Source: Cordia subcordata
Taxonomy: Eukaryota > Streptophyta > Magnoliopsida > Boraginales > Cordiaceae
Assembly (NCBI GenBank): GCA_028554755.1
Contig: JAPTOF010000026.1
Coordinates: 868,001-932,000 of the forward strand
Length of the DNA: 64,000 nucleotides
Direction: 5' to 3'
Part shown: piece after piece, positions 24,050-34,698 of the stretch
Layout of the letters: each line of letters opens with the position of its first letter
How positions within the stretch are numbered: position 1 is the stretch's first letter
Program-made: the position numbers and the translations under genes
Notes under the pieces: model-generated
Seen by the model: only the letters and a program-made list of their open reading frames with translations
Databases searched by the model: none
What the model was told of the DNA's origin: nothing

Positions 24050-24830
24050 ATGAAATATGAAATTCTTGAGCTTAAACGTGATAACTATAAGGTGTGGAAG
24101 AAAAGGATTCTCCTTCATTTGCAGTGGATGGACATTGATTATACTATACAAAAAGATAAACCACCTTCAATTATGGAGAACAGCAAACTTGATAAGATTG
24201 ATGTTTATGAAAAGTGGGAGCAATCTAGTTACTTCTATGTGATGTCCATAAAGACTAACATCTCATCTAGCATTCGAGAGATTTTGTCAATCAGTCTGAC
24301 AATGCCTATAAGCTACTAAACATTATTGATGAGTAGTTTGAGTATTTAGATAACGCATTGGCTAGTGTCCTGATTATGAAGTTTTTCACCATGAGGCCTG
24401 CTAGTATTAAAGGAGTACGTGAACATATCATGCGTATGGGGAATTTAGCAGCTCAACTTAACACTCTCTTGAGGTTACTATGTCAGAGTCTTTCCTTTTG
24501 CACTATATTCTAAACTCTTTGCCACAATAATATGGATCTTTCAAGATCTCTTACAACATGCATAAGGATAAGTGGTCCATCAATAAACTGATGACCATGC
24601 GTGTTCAAGAGAAAGGGAGGCTACTTATGGAAGCTGGAGAGTGTGCATTTGGAAACTTAAGGAAAGAGCAAGTACCAAGCCAGAAAGAAAGGAAAGGAAA
24701 AGAAGTCCCTTCAAGGAGGCATCAAGAAGGAATCCAAGTTCTACTTTTGTAAGAAGAAAGGGCAAATAAAGAAGGATTGTTCTAAATTTAAGACCTGGCT
24801 TGAGAAGAAAAGTAACCTACTCTCACTTAT
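24050..24830 (+). pseudogene. Element 3 gag relic
   Basis: ATG at 24050 opens a frame reading LELKRDNYKVWKKRILLHL and MDIDYTIQKDKPPSI, the standard N-terminus of a copia gag. Stops begin at about 24317. Downstream pieces include a retained MRPASIKGVREHIMRMGNLA stretch and a zinc-knuckle remnant near CKKKGQIKKDCSKF (about 24748-24790), in which the first cysteine pair is incomplete. Confidence 0.75.
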
Positions 24831-24837
24831 TTGTTAT

Positions 24838-26178
24838 GTGTCTAATATGGTTGATGTTGGTCATAACATATGGTGGATTAATTCTGGTTCTATATTCCAT
24901 GTTACATATTTCTTACAAGGTTTGCAAAATCTAATAAAGCTAGTGGATAGTAAGGAATGTATCTATTTGGAAAACAAATTGCATTCTCATGTGAAGGCAA
25001 TAGAAACTTATAGTTTAGTACTTAATAGTGTCTATGTTTTAAATTTGAAAAAAACATTTTATATTCCAAATTTCTCTAGGAATTTGATTTCAGTTTCAAG
25101 ACTTGTACCTTGGGATATTCCTTTAACTTTCAGATGTTGGATTTAGTATGTTTTATAAATTTGACATGGCTGAGAATGGTATGTTATCTAATGGTCTTTT
25201 TCAAATTAATTTACAACATGATGCCATATATACTGCCTTGCATGTTCAAAATAATGATAGTGTTAAAAGATGTGTTGTGAATGAAAAATCCTCTATGTTG
25301 TAGCACTAGAGATTAGGACACATCTCCATGTAGAGGATTAATAGATTAGTGAATGATGGAGTACTTAGTTCTCTAGATTTTACTGATTTTGAGACTTGTG
25401 TGGACTACATAAAAGGCAAGTAAACCCGCTTGCCAAAGAAAGGTGCCAAGAGGAGTTTAGACCAGTTAAAGATCATACATATAGACATATGTTGTTCGAA
25501 CATGGATTCATATTGTTAAAAATATTTCATCACCTTTATAGATGATTACTCATATTACATGTATCTCTACTTGTTTAAGAACAAGAATGAAGCACTAGAT
25601 GTTTTTAAAGTGTTTAAGATAGAAGTAGAGAAACAATGCAGTAAGCAAATAAAGATAGTGAGATCAAATAGAGGTACTGAGTACTATGGCATATACACTG
25701 AAGATGGACAAGCGCTTGGTCCTTTTGCAAAAGTTTCTTACTAAACCTGGGATTGTTGCCTAATATACTACACTTGGTTCTTCAAGCTAGAATGGTATAG
25801 CAGAAAGAAGAAACCGAACATTATTGGACATCGTGCAGAGTATGTTAACATGCTCAAATCTTCCTAATTCATTATGGAGTGAAGCATGTACATATTAAAC
25901 TGAGTTCCAACCAAGGTTGCCCTAAAGACATCATTTGAGTTATTCAAAGGTTGAAAACTAAGTTTGCGACATGTATGCGTTTAAGGATACCTATCAAAAG
26001 TTAGAGTTTATAACCCACAAGAGAAGAGGTTTGACCCAAGGACCACCTGTGGTCTTTCATTGGATATGCTCAGAAGACTAAGGGACACATATTTTATTGT
26101 CTATCTCATAGCACCGAGATTATGGAGTCAAGAAATGCAAAGTTTCTTAAGAATAACTCAATTAGTGAAGGTGACAGA
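24838..26178 (+). pseudogene. Element 3 protease and integrase relic
   Basis: The protease reads NIWWINSGSIFHVTYF (from about 24866), where the catalytic aspartate of WIDSG is asparagine. FYIPNFSRNLISVSRL is the conserved post-protease block. Pre-integrase and integrase words follow (RLGH-like, YYMYLYLFKNKNEALDVFK, RSNRGTEYYG, GIAERRNRTLLDIV in another frame). The frame is cut by many stops and then by hAT-like element B. Confidence 0.75.
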
Positions 26179-27621
26179 TAGGAGCGGAGCTAAGGTGATG
26201 GCATGTGGTGGCAATGAGCACCTCTCAGTTTTTAAATATTTTTTATTTTTTATTTTTACTTTTTTAAGTTTAAAATTATTTGCTATGTATTGCAGCCACC
26301 CATAATCTTGTCAAGAATTGTTAAGGTAGTCTAGTGGTGTGTTGCATCATGCATTAAGTGAATGGTCGCAAGTTTAAGCTTTTGCATGCGTTGGATGTTA
26401 TTTTGTTTTGTTAATTTTTAACCAAATGATTCACCCTTTGACTTTTTCGTTTTGTTAATTTTTAACGAAATGATTCATCTTTCTACTTTTGACCTAGCAA
26501 AGTTTAATAGGATGACTTTTGATCTTACAAACATTAATAAGACTAGATACACTGCTTTGTCTTCAGTTTACATTAAAACAATAAAATAAGGTTTGTAATG
26601 TAATTACAAATTTTTAATTAATTTTTTTAGTTTTTAAATGTTGCCTTATCTTTTCAATTTTAATCTTAGTAAATATTTATTATTTCAAAATTGTTAAAGT
26701 TAGTTTTTCTTCTTCTATTCACTAATCACTATTACAAAAGTTATAAAGATGTAAATTCTCTCACCTCTTGAATTAGATTAGTATTCTAAACTTTAATTTT
26801 AGCTTTTAATTACTTTTGGACAACTAACTCGTGCTTATATGCATATTATTGATATTTTATTTTATTGAATTAATTAATTTTATTTTTTCATTCTTATCAA
26901 TTGTAAGAAAAAAGGGCTTTTTTCTTATTCTTTATTATTATAAACTTATAATTGTTATTATTTTTTGTCAATTGGTATAGATAATAGTCCATATAGTCAT
27001 ATATGCTTTCATGCCTTATTTTTTAAAAAGTGAATGGGTGTTGAATTTAATTTATTTTAAATGATTTTCAATTAGAATCGAACAAAATCATACTTAAGCT
27101 ATGACATAGTTATTAATTGTTTTCTTGATGATAATATATTTAATGAAGAAAGAGGTAATCAATAACTTAGACATTAATTCTTTATTATTTCTTATGTTGT
27201 ATAAGAGAAGATGTCAAAGAATGTGTAAATATGCAACATATAAAATTTTTACAGTCAATAGATGAAAATTAATTATCTTTAGATGTACCAAAATGTGTTT
27301 AGAAAATAAATAAAAGAATTATTCGCTCAGTCAATCATGTGTGTATATATATGTGTATGTGTGTGTGCGTTCTATATCTATATAGAGGTATGTATATGTA
27401 TATGGATATGTATATGTACATATATATGTATATATATACATGCATATATATACATATACATGTGTTTATATATACACATGTTTATCTCTCTCCCTGTATA
27501 TATGATAGTATATTTGTTTTATTCTCTATATAGAATGTTTTATTAAAACAATCATTGATTATTTAAATAATTTTTTTAAAAAACTTCGACCCCTAACTCT
27601 AAATCCTGGCTTCACCATTTG
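26179..27621. mobile_element. hAT-like non-autonomous element B in element 3 pol
   Basis: Left end TAGGAGCGGAGCTAAGG; the right end read inward is CAAATGGTGAAGCCAGG. Flanks GTGACAGA and TCGATAGA are a weak 8-bp match. Its interior is clearly related to element A: both have the block around GAATTAATTAA, TTCTTATCAATTGTA(A)GAAAA and AATATTTATTAT in the same order. It too carries an A-box-like TAGTCTAGTGG (26327-26337) and a weaker B-box-like stretch (26371-26381), 148 bp from its left end. There is a TA/TG microsatellite inside at about 27336-27500. No transposase. Confidence 0.7.
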
Positions 27622-27649
27622 TCGATAGATCATTAGGTGTTAGATCAGA

Positions 27650-29738
27650 GGGAGATTACCTTATTTCACAACCTTCCACTTAATCAAGGATGGACTATTG
27701 TTATTCACCATGCCCCTTCAGTTTAAGTACGTGTTGAACAACTAGTTCCTAAACTACCACAAGCTGTTGATAATGATCCAGTAGATCTTGTTCAACAAAT
27801 ACCTGAAGTTGTCAAAGAACTAGTTGAATAACATACTTCTTAGGAGGATGTTGGTACAGCATTGAGAAGATCTTCTCGAGTAAGGAAATCAGCAACTCCT
27901 AATGACTATATGGTATATCTACAAGAGTGCGAGTATAATGTTGGAGTCGAAGATGATCCTAAAACTTTCTCACAAGCCATGAGTTGTAAACTGGTGATAA
28001 TGATCCAGTAGATCTTGTTCAACAAATACCTGAAGTTGTCAAAGAACTAGTTGAATAACATACTTCTTAGGAGGATGTTGGTACAACATTGAGAAGATCT
28101 TCTCGAGTAAGGAAATCAGCAACTCCTAATGACTATATGGTATATCTACAAGAGTGCGAGTATAATGTTGGAGTCGAAGATGATCCTAAAACTTTCTCAC
28201 AAGCCATGAGTTGTAAAAAATTTGATTTGTGGTACAATTGCCATGAAAGATGAGATGGATTCAATGGTATCAAATGGGGTTTGGGATTTCATTGAGTTGC
28301 TTGATGGTACAAAAACTATTGGATGTAACTGAGTCTTTAAAACCAAGAAAGACTCATTAGGCAACATTAAAAGATATAAAGCAGGAGTCATCACCAAAGG
28401 ATTCACTTAAAAAGAGGGAATTGATTACATGAAAACTTTTTCTTTTGTGTCTAAGAAGAATTCTTTTCGTGTAATTATGGCATTGGTTGCCTATTTTGAT
28501 TGGAGTTGCATCAGATGGATATGAAAATGACATTCCTAATGGTGACCTAGAGGAAGATGTTTATATGAAACAACCTAAAGGATTCTCCTTTAGTGATGGT
28601 GAGCATTTGTGTCTACAAGCTTAAGAAATCCATATATGGATTGAAACAAGCTTTCTGTCAATGGTATTTAAATTTTTATAGTGTGATTTCTTCTTTTAGT
28701 TTTGAAGAGAATGTCAGGGATTAATGTATCCACCAAATGGTTAATGGGAGCAAGACTTGTTTCCTTATTTTATACGTGGATGGCATCTTTCTAAGCAATG
28801 ATAAAGGGTTACTTCATGAGGTGAAACAATTGCACTCTAAGAATTTTGATATGAAAGACATGGGTGAGGCATCTTATGTCATTGGCATAAAGATCTGCAA
28901 AGACAAAACTCAGTATATTCTGGGTTTGTCTTAAGAGACCTATATTAATAAAGTGTTAGAAAGATTTTGAATGAAGGATTGTTCACCAAGTGTGGCATCC
29001 ATTGATAGGTTCAGCTCGAATCAATGCCCCAAAAATGATTTGAGGCGGGAATAAATGAAAAACATTCCATAGGCTTCAATTGCTGAAAGCCATGTGTGTG
29101 CACAGTTTGCACAAGACCTAACATTGCATTTGCTGTAGGAATGTTGGGAAGATATCAGATAACCCAAGTTTGGACCACTGGAAAGCCACAAAGAAGGTCA
29201 TGAGACATTTTCAAGGAACTAAGGATTATATGCTTATATATAGATGAACCGATGAGTTAGAGGTGATTGGTTACTTAGATTTAAACTACGCTGGCTATAG
29301 CGATTCACAAAAATCTACTTCAAGTTATATTTTCATGCTAGCCGATGAAATTGTATCTTGGAAAAGTGTGTAACAAACCTTGATTGCAACCTCCACCACG
29401 AAGCTAAGTCCGTTTCTTGTTTTGAGGCAACCCTACGTGATGTATGGTTAAAGAGTTTTATGTAGGGGCTTAGAATTGTAGATTCTATTTCTAAGCCATT
29501 GAGGTTATATTGTGACAATTCAGCTGTTGTTTTCGTGGCTAAGAACAATAAAAGCAGTAGTCAAAGTAAACATATCAACATCAAGTACATAGCCATTTGG
29601 GAATGCGTTAAAGGAAAGAAAATGGTCATTGAACACATTAACACTGAATTGACGATTGCTGATCCTTTGACTAAAGGCATGCCACCAAAGACTTTCAAGG
29701 ATCATGTAGTTAATATGGGATTCGGTTCCATGATGTGA
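27650..29738 (+). pseudogene. Element 3 reverse transcriptase and RNase H relic
   Basis: RT is recognisable at MKDEMDSMVSNGVWDFIEL, GITKGF-like VITKGFT, YGLKQAFCQWY and LILYVDGIFLSNDKG; the catalytic YVDD is YVDG. Thumb words YVIGIKICKDKTQYILGLS follow. RNase H shows VIGYLDLNYAGYSDSQKST, DNSAVVFVAKNNKSS and KHINIKYIAIWECVK, and the tail TIADPLTKGMPPKTF. Many stops and a 222-bp tandem duplication (27769-28217) destroy the frame. Confidence 0.85.
27769..28217 (+). repeat. 222-bp tandem duplication inside element 3 pol
   Basis: Copies 27769-27990 and 27996-28217 differ by eye at a single base (ACAGCATTG versus ACAACATTG), with a 5-bp spacer. They are far more alike than the two LTRs of the element, so the duplication is much later than insertion. 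Confidence 0.9.
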
Positions 29739-30060
29739 CTTTAGTTCTCATGTACGTACATTTGGTATTTTCAGGGAAACTCTTGTTTAGTTGTGATGCC
29801 TTTTCATAATTTAGTTGTATAGATTTATTTGATTGTTTGAAAAGGCTTGCTTGTTTAGACCTAGAATGAGCATAAGCCTTATTCATTAAATTGGGTTACA
29901 CCATAAAGTTTGGTATAAAAGGGACATAATGTATTGTAATACATGGAAGATAATACTTGCATATTAGATGACTTTTTGCCATGATTCATGCGTTTTGTTT
30001 CTTATATGTGAGAATTGATAATTTGAATATTGGGTGAAATATGTGAACCAAGTAGGAGAA

Positions 30061-30442
30061 TATTAGAATTTAAATTAAATTCCAATTCATATGGTTCAAT
30101 ATTTCTATTAAAAAAACATTAATTTTGTAACTACCAACTATGTTGGTAATTCCCATAATCCCATAACTAGTAACTAGTTTTTCTTTGTTGGGGAGAAAAA
30201 AACTGTATAAGGAGAGGGTTTTTTCTTGAGTCCCTAAGACTGGCTAATCTATTAGATAAACTATATACCATCGTTTTGGGATCTGTTCATGGCTTAAAAG
30301 AAACCAAAACTTCTTGATTCTGCATTACTTAAATCAATGACTGAAGGTATGTAATCCTACACAAATAATCCGCATTATGATCTTATATGTATATTGCTAT
30401 CACACAAAAGATCATGCTATAGGAGTTTAGTGAAATCTTACA
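30061..30442 (+). repeat. Element 3 3' LTR
   Basis: 382 bp, beginning TATTAGAATT (ancestral TG probably changed to TA) after the purine tract, and ending AAATCTTACA before TATCT. Confidence 0.88.
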
Positions 30443-30447
30443 TATCT

Positions 30448-30680
30448 TGCATTAGATCCCACCTAATTCAATAAATAATTAGTTGTAAGGCGGCTAAAGA
30501 AATTTGGGATCAATTAAAGGTAGCATATGAGGGAACAAATCAAGTTAAGAAAATTAGAAGAAGCATACTTGTTCATAAGCAAATGTATAAATTTATTGAA
30601 ATTGTAAACTCTTTGGAATTTCTTGGAAAATCTTATCAAAATTCTGAGATTGTTAGAAAATTGTTGAGGAGCTTTCTATT
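30448..30680 (+). pseudogene. Outer copia element gag, continuation
   Basis: The reading continues after element 3: SCKAAKEIWDQLKVAYEGTN and QVKKIRRSILVHKQMYKF are the gag block that normally follows the NAIHYI stretch seen at 21.7 kb. Homology fades at about 30670. The rest of the outer element is missing. Confidence 0.8.
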
Positions 30681-30745
30681 ATCTTCTTTTTATTCATTTA
30701 CATAAAACAATGCAAAATTACGTTTTAAAACAAAATTACACATAA

Positions 30746-30778
30746 GTGTATGTGTGTGTGTTTGTGTGTGTATATATG

Positions 30779-30815
<37 letters not shown>
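30746..30815. repeat. TG/CA/TA microsatellite
   Basis: GTGTGTGTGTG..., then CACACACACACACACACACA, then TATATATATA. Confidence 0.85.
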
Positions 30816-32330
30816 GCTTATTTATATCCAATGAGAACCTATATTTTAGCTCTATTAAAGCTATATAAGTTTTCAAAAAATAAAGAGTAACTAAACGTGG
30901 CAAATAATTCAAAATTTTCTACAAACACCTCCTAATTTCTTGAATTTCCCTTTTAGGAACACAAACACCAAAGAAACAAAAATTACAAATAAAACAATAA
31001 AAAACACACACATATAGTAAGAAAGAGAAGGAGAGAAGATCTACAGGATTTGAAATGGAAGCGCCAAAAGGCAATGCATTTCAGTGATACAACGCATTCA
31101 TTTTCTCCCCTTTTCTTTCTTTTCCTTCCCAAAATTTACAAGAAAATACCAACAAATAAATGGATGATGAGAGGAAAAGAAAGAAAAATTGGAAACGGAA
31201 GACAAAAAATGCAAATGAAAAGGAAAAAAGAAGAAGAAAAGAAAAAGAAGAAATAACTATGTTTCCCTCTTATCTCTCTTTCCCATTCCTTTCTCTATTT
31301 CTTTCTTCCCCTTCCTTCTCAAACAAATATGAAGAAGCAAAGAGAAGAAATGTGGAATGGTTTTTATTTTTTATTTTTTAACTTTTATTTTTGGTTTTTT
31401 GGGTTTTTGTGTGTGTTTGTTCGGCACTTGCAATTTTTCATTCATTTTTCTTCGCTTTGGCTTGATTTTTTCATTCTAGTTCTAGATTAACATTAAATCC
31501 TAAATTACATTAAATCAATTAGTTTGGATCCATTTAATGATATAATGCACTTAATAAATGTGAGTCTTACCTTAATTTAAGTAAACTTATTTTACATACA
31601 ATTTAGAAGTTGTGAACATAGTATAAAAAGAATTGTGAACATGTATTAAAATAGCTTCAAACATAGAGTATAAAATAGTTGTGAATGTAGTATCAAACTT
31701 TTCAGTACAAAATTTAATACTTGTAAGTATTTGTTAGTGAATATATAATGTAAATTTTTTAAATATAGTATAAGAATTATGAATAATTAAAACTTATTAA
31801 CATATCATATAAAGATTTTGCATAATTAAAACTTATGAATATAAAATATAAAAATTGTGAATATAGAGTATAAGAGTTGTGAACATAAAAAAGTACATTT
31901 TTAAAATTTTTTTTATGTGCATACCATTTATGCACTATGATTGAAGAACACTGCCAATGATGCACAAAATGAGCTCTGAACAAGAATTTGTTTATTGCCC
32001 AGGAATAACATAAGTTAGAAAGAGAAATGGAAAATGGATGGGAGAGAGAGGAGAGAGTTGGGTTTGTGAGATAGGAAACAAGGAAATAGAAATATTTGTG
32101 GAAGTCTTTCGATCACAATTGGTATGCGAAAGTAGGTTAAGAATGGAATGACACTTCTAAATCCCATAATTGGTATAATGTAATGGATCAAGGAGGAATC
32201 CCATTCTCAAGGGAATCCCATTCCCAGGAATATAGGAATAGTCATTCCTAACAAAATACAAGGGAATGAACTACTCCCATGTTCACAGGAATGAGATTTT
32301 TTCTCAAAGGACTAAAATATGATTTAAAAA
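30816..32330. other. Intergenic; degenerate TTGTGAACATA repeat array at 31609-31890
   Basis: No supported gene. A purine-rich block (31160-31250) produces spurious Lys/Arg-rich frames. From 31609 to 31890 the word TTGTGAACATAGTATAAAA recurs in degenerate form about every 20-30 bp. Similar arrays occur at 34.04-34.27 kb (opposite strand) and 43.74-44.0 kb. ATGCAC-like words lie at its borders. Confidence 0.5.
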
Positions 32331-32645
32331 AAATTTAACATTCAATATTTTATATCAAACATAGAAATAAAAATAAATAAATAGAAAATAGAAAATTAAA
32401 ATTAAAATAAAAACAAAGAAATAGAAAATAAGAATAAAAATAAAAGATAGAAAATAGAAAATAACATAAAATGGTAGAAAACAAAAATAGAAATAGAAAT
32501 TAAAAAATAAAAATTAAAAATCAAACTAAAAATTTTTAAATAAAAAATAGGAAATAAAAATAAAAATGAAAAATGAAAAGAAAAATTGAAATTAAAGCTA
32601 AAAATGGAATAAAAACAAAAACAAAAGTAAAAATTTCAATATATT
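32330..32645. repeat. A-rich low-complexity tract (AAATAG/AAAATAAA)n
   Basis: Over 300 bp composed almost only of A with scattered T and G in AAATAGAAAATAAAA-like words. No gene. Confidence 0.85.
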
Positions 32646-33921
32646 ATATATTCATAAACATACACATATATTGTTAGTATATTTTTATTAAGGTTATAAT
32701 ATAAATATACTTTGTTGGTAAGATTATAGTAATATTTTGTATAATTAATTTTATTACTATCACCATTTTCATTATTGTTATTGTTATTGTCGTTGTTGTT
32801 AGTATTATTATTACTACTAAAGTTACAACTACAATGTATATAATAATACATGGGAAATCTTGGCTTTTTACATAATTTATTTTCAATATTATGTTAATCC
32901 ATACTAACTATCAAACATGGATTTAGAACTAAGACATCCATTTGTACCATAATTTCCCGTGTACACCAAACATGATATATGCATTATCAAGTCCATTCGA
33001 TTTCCAAACTCATTCCATTTCTATCCAAATTTATTCTACCATATCAATCGGCAACTTAAGGTTTTTGAAATTAAATGTTTACTTATATTGTTAGTTTAAT
33101 CTAATAATTAAAATTCAAAATATATATTGTTTTGATACCTTTTCAATATATTGAAGAAGATAAATATTAGAGAGGACTAGAAGCGTTACTTGGTCCTTGT
33201 TCGACAACAACTTCTGGGGTAGCATTTAGTATTTTGGTTGAAAATTCCAATTTTGTCTAATTATTACTATTTGGTAACGGAGCATTTAACATCTCAAGGA
33301 GTGTTTCTTAAACGTTATGAATATTAACGTTTCAAGATGAGAAATAGCATTTCATAATTCTTTCTTAATGTTACCCCCTTTTTTTTTCTCAACCTTATCT
33401 TATCCTGACACTTTTTCTTTCTCAATCCTATTTATCCCATATAAACTTTTGTATTAATTATTATTCTGCTCTATCCTGCATAAATTTTTTTATGCAAATA
33501 ATTTATCCATTTTTACTTTTTAATTTTGTTCACACAGAAAAACCTGTGGATATAAAATATAGTTTTTTTTCGTATTATGAAAGTAATTTATAAAATTATT
33601 TTTATCATGCTTTAATTATAAATTATTATTATCATAAATATATATCCAAATTATTTCTTTTAGCATCTTATTTCAATATTATTAATAACAATATTTATAA
33701 TAATAATATATATAATAACAATAATAAAGTGATACTTTTGTTATGTCATTTTACATCTATCAGTCAACCTAACATCTAATTTTACCAAATATTTTTTTTT
33801 CTAATCTACTCGTTAAATAGCTATCTACTAATAACTAAAATTTAACAACTATCTGCTATCCAAATAGATATCAACTACCCAAATAACTATTTTTGCTAAA
33901 CAACACCTTGGCGTCCTTTTC
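32646..33921. other. Intergenic, AT-rich, no gene seen
   Basis: ACA/GTT trinucleotide-like stretches (32752-32830) generate Asn-rich minus-strand frames. Nothing recognisable otherwise. Confidence 0.5.
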
Positions 33922-33989
33922 GAGTTCAAGTGACCAACTCCTCGCAATTTATACTGAGTTCAAGTGACCAACTCCTCGCAATTTATACT
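33922..33989. repeat. Exact 34-bp tandem duplication
   Basis: Two identical head-to-tail copies (33922-33955, 33956-33989) starting GAGTTCAAGTGACC. They lie about 0.5 kb upstream of the reductase gene start. Confidence 0.92.
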
Positions 33990-34458
33990 ATGCTCCTTCA
34001 TCATCGTGCACCCCATACTCCCTCACCTTTATTCACAATATTAATACTATTTGTTCAGAATATTAATATTATGTGAGTCTGTGTGCGTGAATGTGTTTTT
34101 GTGTATATGTATGTACAAGAGTGATGAACAAATATATATTAAGTGGTGAACTAATAAATTCTGAAGAAATAGTAAAAAAAAAGTTGTGAACAATTTAATT
34201 GACGTGTTTGTTTATAACTTTTATACTATTTGTTTATAAATTTTATGGCCTTTGTTAATTGAAAGTGTATAATACTTAGTAAATGCACAATTTTTAAAAT
34301 GTATGATATAACTTCCTATTAATATTGTCGTCTTGTATTGATGCAAAAGGAATCATGACAAAACGAGGCACTAAGATAAGGTTGGATAGATTTATGATGA
34401 TTTTTCCGCCACACAAACGAAAGAAAAACAAAATCAAGAAAAGCTTAGACGAAGGGCT

Positions 34459-34468
34459 ATATATATAA
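34459..34468 (+). promoter_or_regulatory. TATA box of the eugenol synthase-like gene
   Basis: TATATATATAAA-type sequence (GCTATATATATAAACC) about 40 bp upstream of the ATG at 34504. With usual plant spacing, transcription would begin about 15 bp before the start codon, giving a very short leader. Confidence 0.55.
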
Positions 34469-34503
34469 ACCTAAGAAGACGTACGAAGCTTGAGAAAAGA
34501 GAA

Positions 34504-34698
34504 ATGGATAATATTGACAAGAGTAAGATATTAATATTTGGAGCAACGGGTTATGTTGGAAAATATGTGGTGAAGGCAAGTGTGTCCATGGGGCATCCAG
34601 CTTATGCCTACGTCCGTCCACCAGTCAGCTCAGATTCCAACGTCTCTCGCGCGGAGCTACTCCACATGTATGAGTCCACTGGAGTCACCATCTTCACG
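34504..34698 (+). CDS. Eugenol synthase-like exon 1
   Basis: 65 codons from ATG, with the dinucleotide-binding [11 protein letters not shown] at residues 13-23. Ends ATC TTC ACG at a GTACTA donor, phase 0. Confidence 0.88.

Larger units (their letters stand above)
21717..30442 (+). mobile_element. Ty1/copia retrotransposon (element 3), LTR to LTR, nested in outer gag
   Basis: TATCT flanks both ends (21712-21716 and 30443-30447), a perfect 5-bp target duplication. Joining the flanks restores the surrounding gag reading. The left LTR (21717-23099) contains a 940-bp hAT-like insertion and an expanded CA/TA repeat; the right LTR is 30061-30442. The primer site TGGTATCGGAGC (23102-23113) follows the left LTR, and purine tract AAGTAGGAGAA precedes the right. 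Gag (from 24050), protease, integrase, RT and RNase H are all decayed. A second hAT-like insertion separates integrase from RT. Confidence 0.92.

Noticed and set aside
27337..27546. 69-codon plus frame rich in Tyr, Ile and Cys
   Set aside because: Translation of a TA/TG repeat inside hAT-like element B.
31050..31381. Lys/Arg-rich frames
   Set aside because: They follow a purine-rich low-complexity stretch and lack any domain or splice-consistent neighbour.
32636..32886. Asn-rich minus frames that look like a prion-like domain
   Set aside because: They are the translation of GTT/ATT trinucleotide-like repeats in intergenic DNA.
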